From: Leptodontidium sp. MPI-SDFR-AT-0119
Lineage: Eukaryota > Ascomycota > Leotiomycetes > Helotiales > Leptodontidiaceae
DNA: 64,000 nucleotides
Reading direction: 5' to 3'
Assembly: GCA_020726505.1 (NCBI GenBank)
Contig: JAHLEZ010000003.1
Span: 4,030,001-4,094,000, forward strand
Both the position numbers and the translations under genes were made by a program. This document shows positions 20,040 through 31,000 of the stretch, in pieces (within the stretch, counting starts at the first letter, position 1; each line of letters begins with the position of its first letter). The notes beneath the pieces were generated by a model. It worked only from the letters and a program-made list of their open reading frames with translations, had not been told where the DNA came from and did not search any database.

Positions 20040-21814
20040 ATGGCCAAGACACCATGTCCTATGACGGCTATTCCACCTGACGTTGTTGGGATTATTCTCG
20101 ATAACCTGGAGCTGGTTGATGTCAAGAGCATTCGACTTACTTGCAAATATCTCTCTACTGTTGGCCCCCGCTTCAAGCACTTTATTGCCCAACAAACCAC
20201 GGACCTCAGCGTTGAAAGTCTACGAAGCCAACGGGAGTTAGCCTCTCATCCTCAACTACGCTCAGCAGTCAAGGAATTGGTCGTGATGGCTGCCGTATTT
20301 GATACCTCAGAGCTTGATCGTATGCTTAAAACCAAGAGGCGTCGGATCGTGGAGGTGAAAGGCCCCTTCACTACAACGACAGAGACGGGGCTTACGGATG
20401 ATGAGCTTCTTCAAGCAGCATCAGATCTGGAATGGATGCATGCCCAGCAGACTCATCAGAGAATACAGACATTGCCCGAAAGCATTGATGCTTTGGCTGC
20501 CGTCCTGCGTTTATACGGGGCATTAGACACAATCGACGTGGATGCTTGCGTTACTAAAAGCCCTCGTACACGAGTCTCGACTGCTCAGGCTGGAGAGTGG
20601 CACCCGGTATTTATCCGTGCGTCTGAAGTCTACCAGATAACGACGTCTGCAATCTGTCTGAGTGGGGTGTCGTTGAATTCGCTCCTCATCTACCGCGAAA
20701 CACCCAAGTGCAGCGTTACTTCTTTCGATGTGACATCCCACATGGCAAAAATTGAAGCTATGCCGGGCTTTGCGTCAGCCTTCTCTTCACTCGAAAACTT
20801 TGCCCTCAGCTTCTCGACCCGGGTGCAGACAGATTTCTCGAAGATTGAGTCGGCGAGGGATGGACTTGAGGGTGCGGCTGCAGCTTACCACAATCTTTTG
20901 GTGAGTGCTACCTGATTGTCAACGGTTGACACATTCCACATCTTACTGACACAAGATGTTGCCTAGGGCTCCAACGCCGGCCAATACTCAGATGAAGATC
21001 CCGAAGCGACAGTGGAAGAGAATTTCCCTGGCATAGGTCAGTATTTTTATCGTCTTGTTTCCTTGATGTCCGAAGAGTCGAATCCCTTAGTTCCGTTTCC
21101 TGAGACTACGATTCCAATGTCCCAGCTGGGCCCTGAGATATCGATTGATTAAATACAAGCAGTGCTGATATGTCAAGTAGCCAGCATGTTGCGCTTGATG
21201 CCCAAACTCGACGCCTTTGATCTTCACATGACCAATACCCTGGGTGGTCCCTCCACGGCATATCAGAAGATATTTGATCATATCGCTGACGAGGTCAAAC
21301 TGCCCCTACTAACACAAGTTTTCTTCTGCGGTATACCTGCATCTGAGAAGTCACTATTGGCATTCATCGACAACCACCAATCTATCTCGGACCTCACTAT
21401 CGATGAGATGGAACTAACATCTGGATCCTGGAAGCGAGTCATCAGACACATTTCCCAGTTGCCAGATCTGTCGAGATTGAACCTATCGAATCTATTTTAT
21501 GAACAGCATGTGTTCAACTGTAGGTGTTTTTTCCCCCAAATCATACTCTCACCTATAAGTAGGTACAATACTAAAATAATATTGCAGTGCTATCGAAACC
21601 CCTAGGAGATGATGAGCAGCAGCCTTACCAGAAACCCGAGAACTCGTATCGCTGCGGGAGAGGCTTCAAAGTCCATACCCGTTCTTTCAGCTCTGCAGAA
21701 ATCAAACTCCTCCGGACTGGCCTCGAGTTTGATGACACTAACATCGGTCGCAGTCTGGGATCTCCACAGCTCATGCGTTGGGGACAGATTCGAGCATTCA
21801 AATACAGTGTCTGA
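20040..21814 (+). CDS. F-box protein
   Basis: Four exons: 20040-20900, 20967-21036, 21160-21519, 21588-21814, giving 505 aa. The F-box is at the N-terminus, about residues 9-50 (IPPDVVGIILDNLELVDVKSIRLTCKYLSTVG). The rest is a leucine-containing region typical of fungal F-box proteins of unknown target (LDAFDLHMTN, LSRLNLSNLF). F-box proteins bring substrates to SCF ubiquitin ligases through Skp1. The start has a good context (caccATGg). The third exon can begin at 21160 or 21163 because the acceptor reads CAAGCAG; both keep frame and differ by one residue. Repeat copy B lies just upstream. Confidence 0.85.
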
Positions 21815-22590
21815 GTGCAACAAAGACTCGAACTTGGCAGATTGAGATCGAGATAGCCAAGGAGCGTGGGTGTGGTTCTGGAAATCAAGCGCCAATTGTG
21901 GTTCGCGTCTGCACTTTCTTGACTCTTTACTCACAGCACTTGCGGCAAGCTTTTATTCTTCTTGGAGAGCACTCATCAGGGACCAAGCAGATACCTATTG
22001 ACTTGTCCATTTACTCGAGATCTTGTGATGTGCCGAGACTGCTTTTACTTGATGTGGGGGGCTTGGGGTCTGATCATTTACGTCATCTCATGAGAAGCTT
22101 ACCTCGTGTGCAAACATGTCCCTTTCACGTAGCTTAGCAAAAGGCTCATGAACTACGATTTCCAGACCATGGCCTGCACATGCTATTCGTTGAGCTCATA
22201 AAAGAATCTCCCATTATCCCCGTAGATATTCTACTTACCGTCTTTTTTTCCCGCGAACCCAACGCGAGTATACTGTCAAAAGAAAGTTTTAAACTACTAA
22301 CGGCGGTTCTAAAAGGAACTAGACTATGCAGAGAGCAGTATTCTACGCCCGGGACAACTATTTGACATCTCCGGGATATCGAAGCCAAGAAGAACCAAAA
22401 ATTCACATGGCCATAATTCAGACGTCAAAGGTAGCTGTAGCTCAAATTGCATTATCCAAAAGTAACGCCAAATACCTATACCAACTTCCTCAATTACCTG
22501 CAAAGAAGCATTGACTTCGAATGGCTTAGTGCGAAGTCGTCGTCCGTCTGAGCCCGATCAGCAGCCCAAGCGTAGGAGCAAGCTACCAGC
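21815..22590. other. Unassigned ORF pair downstream of F-box gene
   Basis: A plus-strand frame stays open from 21778 to 22374 apart from one TAG at 22135-22137. It encodes LLLLDVGGLGSDHLRHLMRS before the stop and FVELIKESPIIPVDILLTVF after it. No family is recognised. It may be a decayed gene or chance. Nothing else is visible before the 3' end of the exchanger gene. Confidence 0.25.
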
Positions 22591-24303
22591 TCACTTGTAC
22601 AGTTCGCTGGCAAAAGCTACCCCGTTTGAGGTTGCAACATCCGGGTCTGGGTAGAACCAAGCCGCAACAGAGATGATGAGGTATACGATCTATAAAAAGT
22701 CAGGTCAACAGACAAACCTCATCTGGGTAGTCCTAATCTCGACTTACGACAAGCAATCCACCCTCAAGAGCATTGGACTCTCCATCACGGAGGAAGTTCC
22801 CAACGACCGAGATGGACAGAACGAGTAGGACAATCATGAATATTTCAAAGTTGAGGTCCATGGGCTTGTCTAAGATCCAGCCGATGATGACGACTAATGG
22901 TGCGTTGAAAAGAGCGGTTTGGATAGAGGGTCCAAGGCAGTGGTAGAGGGCAAAGTTCATCTGACCGTCCCATGCCTCGTCGACTGCGGTAAGATGCTCC
23001 GCAGCCTTCTCCACGAGAGGGAGAAGTATCAAGCCGAGGAATTGATCTGGGATACCGGCTTCGACGACATTTTCGATTCGGTTTACGAGGAGTACGGCTA
23101 GTATGATGACCAGAATCACTGAGCCGGTGATAGCAATCAAGCATTCTGTTAGTGTGAACTTGGGTTTTGCCACTGCAGGATAATTAGCTCTGATCCGGTC
23201 TGAAACGATGTTGGGCCTATTTTCTTGGCGGATACAGTCGAATAATTTGCTGGACTGAACGAAAGTTCTCGCTTCGCTTGAGGCAAGAGGTGGGCGGAGT
23301 ACGTACAGTCTGCATGGTGATCGAGATCGTTGTGCTCGTCTTGCTCTAAAACCTCATCGAATATGCTGTGGTTTGTTCGTGCGTTATACCAAATATACCT
23401 AGTATAATCAGCCGCCTTGAAAAGTACATAATCGGAGTAGCGACTGACATTCCAAATGCAATTATCAACAGTATCGAGGTGATTCGACTTATCCCAAGTA
23501 TATCATGTTCCAGCTTCTTGTCTGTGAAGCTGTGGTGACGGTGAGGTTCCGATTGGGGGATTGCCGAGCCCTTCAGTGCCGAATAGAATGCGCTTGGAAT
23601 CAGCAATCCAAATCCAGCAACGAGCAAGAGGCCGTTGCCAACTTCACTGACAGCAGCATGAAATGTCTGGACTTGCTGTCGGATTCCACCCACAACAAAA
23701 CACAGACCTAAGCATAGCAATAAGTTCGTCAGGATAGATCCAAGAATTGCTGCCTGAATAATAGGAATGAGATTCCCATGCTCAGCTGCGTCTTCACCAG
23801 TGCTAGCTTGGTGCTTGATGATAAGTATTAGGAATAGAACAATCTCGACTATGGACCCCTAAACAACCGTACAAGTTAGTTTGAAACCCCGCGAACTTTG
23901 GATATCGAAGCCCATGAATGCTTACAAAAGTAGTCTCAATGAGAATCCCAGAAACCTTAGGCATCTTCCGAGCAAACTCCTGGCCAGCAAACCCGAGCAA
24001 GTTAGCAGCAGGAATCATGCCGATATAACTGACGACGAAGACCCAGATGTCCAGATGTGGAGTGACATAATTCATGATGATCGCGAGAAAACAGAACGGC
24101 CAGAGCAGATTGACTGCCATGGATACTTGGTTTGAACTGCGCCATAGGACTTTGAAGAAATGCACTGGGTTGAATCCGCGCCTCCCGCTTTCGCCATCAG
24201 GGTGGATGGTCTGAGGGAGGAAGCTGGGTAGCAAAGCATGTGTTTCGGTCGGTGATCCGGGATCCTCGCCATTGCGGGCATGGTGGTGGTCTGAAGGGCT
24301 CAT
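22591..24303 (-). CDS. CAX-type cation/H+ exchanger
   Basis: Five exons: 24303-23926, 23858-23449, 23398-23307, 23172-22748, 22689-22591, giving 467 aa with about 11 membrane segments. It belongs to the Ca2+:cation antiporter superfamily and probably acts in the vacuolar membrane, exchanging Ca2+ or monovalent cations for protons. The first alpha repeat (IETTFGSIVEIVLFLILI) is rebuilt across intron 1. The second is VEKAAEHLTAVDEAWDGQMN, followed by LGPSIQTALFNAPLVVIIGW. The acidic loop between the halves (FDEVLEQDEHNDLDHHAD) is typical. Classical CAX proteins have GNxxE in both repeats. Here the first is GSIVE and the second is VEKAAE, a known divergent fungal subgroup, so ion specificity should not be assumed. 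The 92-nt third exon is the only joining that restores YIWYNARTNHSIFDEV. Confidence 0.9.
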
Positions 24304-24941
24304 GGTGGTTGCCGGTGGTGCTGGACAGAGAGGTGTTGACAGAGCGAATTGAATCGTGACAGCTCTAGAAATGAGGGGAAGAGAGGATGAGCGAAGTCGT
24401 GACGTCTGCAGAGTGAAATAAGAAAGTTTATAAAGTTACACCTAGCTTTTAAGCGTGGACTTGGAATCCAATGAACTGCGGGAAATGTTTCATCTGATGG
24501 CTTGGCTGGGCTTGACCTTGGAAATGGGACTGAATTGATATTACTAAGCGAGCATGGGAAGAGAAAAGAACAGTCTTGACGAAGAGAGAAATAACCAAGA
24601 CGTGGATGAAAATGACTGTCTATCCTGGTTAAGGCATATGAATGAAGTAAGTCCAGAAATTTAAGCCCTATATACTATAAATCAATTCATATCATTGACC
24701 GCATTGTGCTCGAGGGTGAAGCTAGACAAACCCAGCCCCGAAACCTCACTCAAGTGCACCCGCTAGCCGTGGTCAGACCAAGACTCACAGAACGAATGCA
24801 CACAGAGTAACGTGCCCTCGCTAGGCTCGATTTGAGGTGGATCAGCCCAGTTTGAATTAATGATTGGCCATAATTTACTAGGCTACAAATCTACCAAGAT
24901 AAGAACTTTCGGCAAACTCAGCAGACTTTTCAAGTTCCAAT
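24304..24941. other. Divergent promoter region of the exchanger
   Basis: No ORF of interest. It should contain the exchanger promoter and the upstream region of the tRNA gene. No specific site was identified. Confidence 0.35.
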
Positions 24942-25037
24942 GGTCGCCTGGTGTAGTGGTTATCACGTCTGCTTTACAAAGTCTCGCCAGAGACCTCATA
25001 TCGCAGCAGGTCGCGAGTTCAATCCTCGCGGTGACCT
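24942..25037 (+). tRNA. tRNA-Val (anticodon UAC) with intron
   Basis: The acceptor stem GGTCGCC pairs with GGTGACC (one G-U). The D-arm is TGGTGTAGTGGTTATCA and the T-arm GCGAG TTCAATC CTCGC is perfectly paired. The anticodon loop reads TTTACA up to base 37. A 23-nt intron with its own hairpin (GTCTC/GAGAC) follows, then the stem resumes as CGCAGC. The anticodon TAC predicts valine. Pair 27-43 would be a T-C mismatch and the discriminator base is T rather than the usual A, so check the 3' end. A T-rich stretch from about 25060 could terminate RNA polymerase III. Confidence 0.9.
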
Positions 25038-25454
25038 TCAACTTACGGGAGGTCTGCAAATTTGTTTTTGATTTTTTCTCTTTTGACTGCCGCCGCACTT
25101 GATATTAAGAAAGAACTTGTGGCTATGATAAAGGTCTCTGCGCAATCAGAACGGTTCTTTTGGGGTAAAATCAAAAAAGTGAGGCATTGCAGTGGCCGAC
25201 ATAACCGAGGCTGAGACCCCGCTTCTGACCTAAGAAAGCCGAAGGGCTCTTCACACAAGAAGACAAACACTATGTACATTATATAGATACCTTACATATA
25301 TAATTTAAGTATGTTATAAGAAAGAGTGTGAAGTGCCTTAGGTGGACATTTATTGATCTATAACCAATTCAATATTACAGTCAACTTGCAGCCCGCTTAT
25401 TTTATTATTATTTTGTTGTCACTCTCCGCTCATACCCTCCTCCCTCGCTTCACC

Positions 25455-27161
25455 ATGTCTCCCAACCCCTCCCACGGCGCCATGAACTTCTCCCTCCCAC
25501 CAGACCTCCAAAAATACCTCTCCTCAATCGACGACTTCATCACCACAAAAATTAATCCCCTCCAAGCATCCAACGACAACTCAAGATTCTTCGACCACCG
25601 CCGCGAGCACGCCCGGACCGACTGGGACAACAAAGGACTTCCTCGCGACGAGTGGGAGGACCTCCTGGCTTCCGCACGCAAGCTCGCCGACGAAGCGGGA
25701 TTCTACCGATTCTGCCTCCCCGAGGAGTTTGGGGGCCAGAATGGTGGCAATCTGTGGATGGCTGTGATCCGGATACACCTGGCGAAGAAAGGGCTGGGCT
25801 TATTCAATGATTTGCAGAACGAGCATAGTATTGTTGGGAATTTCCCTGACGTGTTGATGGTGAAGGAGTTTGGAACCCCAGGTATGAAATTCCAGCTATG
25901 AAGTAAAGAAAGGAAGATAAAGTATTTACCTACTTATTGTGTTGTAGAGCAGAAGCAAAAATTCATCGCTGGGAGATTGGAGGGAAAGGTTGGGTTTACT
26001 TTTGGATTGACGGAGCCCGAGCATGGGAGTGATGCGACTCACATGTCCACGAGGGCAGAAAGGTTCAGAAAGGACGGCGTCGAAGGGTGGAAGATCAACG
26101 GGAAGAAGATGTGGATTAGTGGCATCCACAAGGCCACTCATTGTTTGACATTTGCAAGGACGGATGGGAAAGCTGGGGATGCTATTGGAATAACTGCCTT
26201 CTTTGTTCCAAAAGACGCCCCAGGATTCGAGATTGAATCTTACGAGTGGACATTCAATATGCCAACAGATCATGCGAGTGAGTTCAAAATCCTGCCCGTT
26301 TTGTATCTCGAATTGAAGTAACACTCCATCTAGCCTTGAAATTCACCGATGTATTCGTACCTGATTCGGCAGTACTCGGGAAGGTTGGACATGGGCTTCC
26401 CATTGCCCAGACGTTCGTTCATGAGAATCGATTACGTCAAGCAGCGAGCTCTCTCGGTGCTGCAGAGTACTGTATCGAGGAAAGCATCAAGTATGCGAGG
26501 AAACGAAAGCCATTTGGGAAGGAGCTGTCTACGAACCAGAGCATCCAATTTCCGATTGTAGAGCTCTCGACCCAGGCAGCGATGCTGAAACTATTGATCC
26601 TGAAGACAGCGACTGAGATGGATGGGATGACTCAGAAAGAGATTGAACGGGATTTGGGAGATAAAGTTTCGATGTGCAATGTATGAACTGGTTTGATTCG
26701 AAGGATCATGGCTGACGGGTGGTAGTATTGGGGTAATCGGCTTTGTACCCAAGCAGCTGATCGGGCGATGCAAATCCACGGTGCGTATTCTTTATGAGTC
26801 TTGGTAAAATGTACTGACTTTCACAGGTGGGATCGGATATTCTAGACACAAAGCGTAAGCAACAAACTCGCTCTATTGCAAAAGGTGGAAAAATGATCGA
26901 CTGACATCCTGTGTAGCTTTGAGCACATATACCGCCACCATCGTGAGTCGATGTAGATCTATTCATGGACTTCTACTGACGTTAACAGGTCGCTACCGAA
27001 TAACCGAGGGAAGTGAAGAGATCCAGATGAGAAAAGTTGCAGCGTATTTGTTTGGATATATGGGACCCTCGCAAGGCGGAACTTTCAAAACTGTGAAACT
27101 AGAGGGCGCAAATTCTATTAAATCTCGAAAGGCATGTCTCTCAGTAGCCAAGCCAAGGTAA
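25455..27161 (+). CDS. Acyl-CoA dehydrogenase family protein
   Basis: Seven exons: 25455-25881, 25948-26277, 26334-26680, 26726-26780, 26827-26854, 26917-26942, 26989-27161, giving 461 aa. It is a flavoprotein of the acyl-CoA dehydrogenase fold, which oxidises an acyl-CoA at the alpha-beta bond with FAD. Visible blocks are FGLTEPEHGSDATHM (FAD/substrate region, about residue 160), WKINGKKMWISGIHKATH, and DVFVPDSAVLG. RAMQIHGGIGYSRHKAFEHIYRHHR and RITEGSEEIQMRKVAAYLF are spread over the four short 3' exons. Two exons are only 28 and 26 nt but are needed to keep these motifs. There is no clear PTS1 (the end is AKPR). The frame is open upstream to 25353, but ATG 25455 (caccATG) fits family length. 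The substrate is unknown. Confidence 0.9.
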
Positions 27162-28004
27162 AATCTGGTAAGCTGTACGGGACATCTCTGTTTTGAATTT
27201 TGGGCCTGAAAACGCTGTCGAGGCTGGCATTGGAAATATGTACGCAGTATACATATGAGTAGATCTGTCTACATAACGTTTCAAAATACCAAAAAAAAAG
27301 GACCAAAAAAAAACCCCCAATATTCAAATTCTGGATTATAGCGCGAACAATGGCCGTTCCTCGAACCGGATACTTCCTTGAAGTTGCCGAAGCCATCTCA
27401 GGCCCGAGACACCCAATCCTGAGTCACCAACGCCCAGCCCCCACTCCTCCCTTTATCCCTCACGGCAGACATCCACCCTTCAAGACCGACACAGCTCCTC
27501 TTAGAGTTGGAGGCTAGGTTAGGGACGTATCGACTTGTGTAGCGAAGAATGGTACTTGCTCGCAAGCAGGCACTACGAGGAGCTGCTTCTGGCAGGACAG
27601 AGACCTGCGAGGGACCAGATTGACACGGCACTATTCAATCAATCAACAAAGGTGATGAAACATGATCGAACGCAGTAAAAGTAACCTCCGTAAAGAAATT
27701 TGGTGCCGAGGGACGTGGGATTCAAGTGGGGGGACGCTAGTCCGTTCGGCCACTTTGAAAGCAACACTGGAAAGAAAACAGATTACTCGCTCCCCTGCAG
27801 ACGACCTGCCTGGAATTAAGAAACAATCTTGAAACGTCCCTCCTCCCATAGTGAGTGGATAAAGCCGAGCAGTGAGAACATGTAGCGGGAAAACCAACCC
27901 GAGTTTTGAACGAAGGTACCCTCTATTCTAATCTATGGTTCCTAACTAGCTGATTACAAGGTATTCGTTATTAATTGGCCGTAATCTCATGTCCATATTC
28001 AAGC
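27162..28004. other. Convergent 3' intergenic region
   Basis: Lies between the 3' ends of the dehydrogenase (plus) and FAB1 (minus). Several short ORFs occur on both strands (for example 27398-27631 and 27643-27897 minus) but none shows a recognisable domain. AAAAAAAAAG tracts near 27290-27312 are the only simple-sequence feature. Confidence 0.4.
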
Positions 28005-31000
28005 TCATGGATTCTCTGGAGCTACCTCAGACTTTGTGTCTTTCTGCGGCTTGGTGTCCATCTGCTGCCATTGATGCCAGCTGTTCGGGGCTGGTTAAAG
28101 ATTAGCAACCGGTTGTTCTCGGGCGAGGAAAGTAAATACCTTGCAGGATGTATCTATTCATGGCTTCTCGGAAGCGACTCTTGTATTCCTGATTCGGTTC
28201 GTTAGCGAGATCCGAAAGATCGATTTGGATCACCATACCTTCGGCGACGTGACTGTTGGGCGGTTGCGACCACCACCTGCAAAACCTCGGTCTTTGATCC
28301 AGGACTCTAGCTTTTTGTCCTTCTGAAAGTTAGTTGACGACAAGGCCACATTTTGCAAGTATACGCACCCAGGTGTATGTTCTAACAACATCGATGATCC
28401 CCACGACGAGCTCTTTCCTAGCCTGTGAAGTGTTAGCTCATGCCCACACCGACTTCCTACGCACATACCTCGTCGACAGCCACCATGAGTGAATAGTCCA
28501 TAACATCGTTTCTTTGCAGGAATAGGGTGTCGTTGAAAATGGCAGCCCGAAGAAGCTTTTTAGAGTGCTACACTGAATTAGCACTTGTCTCTCGACGGCA
28601 TGGAAATACTTACTTCGCGCGCAAAAAGTGGCGACTCATAGATAAATTCAACCATGTTCTCATCCAGAAGTACTTCATTTTGCTCGCCGGTCGACTGGAT
28701 TTTGCGATTTCGCATCGATCCTTTGAGGTCGAAAATTCGGGTTGGTGAACGATCGTAAAACAAATTCTCCATGACTAGAACGTCCCATTTGATTTCCGTC
28801 CCAGTAACGGGATTCTTGATGATAATCTGATAAAACCCGAGCATCTTTGCAATGACAGTGGGCAAATCATGGAATAGGGCCTCAGCCATAATATTGAAGT
28901 AAGCAGGTGCGAATTTGAGAAAGGCCGCCGTCTCGATGGGCGAGAGCGATTTGAGGACCAGCCTATCGTCCAGAGTCTTCAAGAAGACCGATTTGGTTTT
29001 CCCACCCTTGGAATCCCATTTTAGACATCGTGAAAGGGATTCGACGATCCGATCCGAGACCCCGCATTTGCGGCGTACCGCATCGAATTGTTCGGCAAAG
29101 AAGATCTTGCATTGCATTTTGGCGGAACCATCAGTGAACGAGTATGCTAAGTGGGTGCCAGTTGCTCGCAGCAACGATGTTTCAACTTCGGCTTGATCGA
29201 GCCCATCATCACAGATATCCGGGGTTCCATCCTGCTCTGGCGACCTTTGATCGTCCTTTTTCGTGCTGGCTTCGCCCTGGCATCGAATATTTGCAAGCTT
29301 ATCCTTATAGTCTTGGGTTTGAAGTGCAAATGCTATCAAAGAACTAGGTTCATCCTCGCGTACGATAACATCCACATCCGCAAATATGTGGTCGCCAGCA
29401 TTGAGGGGGTAATCGAGTGGGGTCCAGCCACTGGCAGAGCGCTCAGCCCAGAAGTTTGTCAACATCTTCATCAGAGTTGATTTCTCGTGCTTTGGAATTT
29501 CCAAAGGAACATCGACATTCTGCTTTCCGGCACCCAGAGACTCGGCAATCTCTGCCGCACCGGGTATGATATCGTCGAGTAAAGAATGGTCTACGTCACT
29601 CCCTGCACCGTCATCATCCGACCCTGCTTGGCTGACATTTTGCTGGTTGTCGTCCGTCTCGTTTGCGGTCTCGTCTGCCGTAGCAGCAGTGCCTGTTGGT
29701 GAATCCGGCGCAGGTTCATGGGAAACAGCCTCTGTGTTGAGATTGGCGAGTCCACCAACCACACTTATAGCTTCAGCATCCGGATGGGTAGGTTCAACAT
29801 TCCCCAACACCGCGTCACTAGGATCCCGCTCTTCAACAGCTTCGTTGACGTCCTTATAAACCTCAACAATCGGTTTGGAGGAGGCCTTGGGGAAAGCCCG
29901 TGACTGCGTAACTTTTGCTGCCCGTTGTTTCCTGTCTCGCAACCGCTCCTTTTCAAATTCTCGACTCAACTGTTCAAAGTGCTTCGCCAAAGTCGAGACT
30001 TTAGACTCCTTTCGTTTGCTGTTCACAGACCGTGGGATCAATGAGTGACCCGCTTTCCGATGTGTCTTGATTGAACCGAGCCCCAATCTTTCCGAGAGCT
30101 TTTTGTCTGCTAGCTTCGTAGGTTCCGTGGCTGAAGCTTTGAGAGATTCGAAAGAGGGATTAACGATGTCACCCGTCGCCTTGCTCTCGCCGTTCTTTAG
30201 TTGGGCTCTGACACCAGACTGTAAGCGGCGAAGCGTGCCAGCCGGCTGCGATTGAGTTCGGTTCATGGGAGGAGACGCGGCACTGCCACTCCGTCTTGCT
30301 GCACCTCTCTCGGTGGGACGTGGTATGCCAGATGCTCCAGAACTATCGGACTGTGCCGTCGGTTCCCCCGAGCTTGATTGGTGTGCTTTTCTGAGTTTCT
30401 CGACTTTTTCTGACAGCGTTGACTCCAATGGAGTTCCAACGAATTCCGTTGCGGAACTTTCGTGATTTGAAGGAGATCCTGGGAAGGAGTGATCCGAAGG
30501 AGTCTCTGGGAGAAGTTGTTCGGGGACACTGTTTTGATTTGGAACGGCCAGATCTAGGTGACCAATACCTTCGCGATCTAGGTCCAAAGCTTCTGGTTGA
30601 GTTGCAGGGGCCCCAAGAGCTTCTTGACTATCTGTAGATTGCGGATCGTTTGTGGCTGTGTTTTCCTCCACAACTGACGACAGAACCTCTTTCGCTTCTT
30701 CAGCAGAAACATTTGAGGGGTTGCGAGTCAGCTCCAGCGACGGGTGCGGAGATTTCTCGTCTATGTCGGATGCCATGTCTTGTGCATCCGTTGCGATAGA
30801 TGCCGAGGACTCATCCCTATCAATAAACATCTTCTTCAATTGGAGTGCAGCAAGTCTCCTGATGTCCTTTTCTGACGGGAAGAAATTGGAGTCAAAATCG
30901 GCGAAAGCATCGTCCCATTCTGCAACCTTTTCCTGCATCGCTCGCACTGCCCTATTGAGTGGGATAATCTCGTAGTATTTCGACTCCATGTATTTCTCTT

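Noticed and set aside
25060..25080. T-rich stretch after the tRNA as a definite terminator
   Set aside because: Plausible for RNA polymerase III, but it starts about 25 bp after the gene and T-runs are common here.
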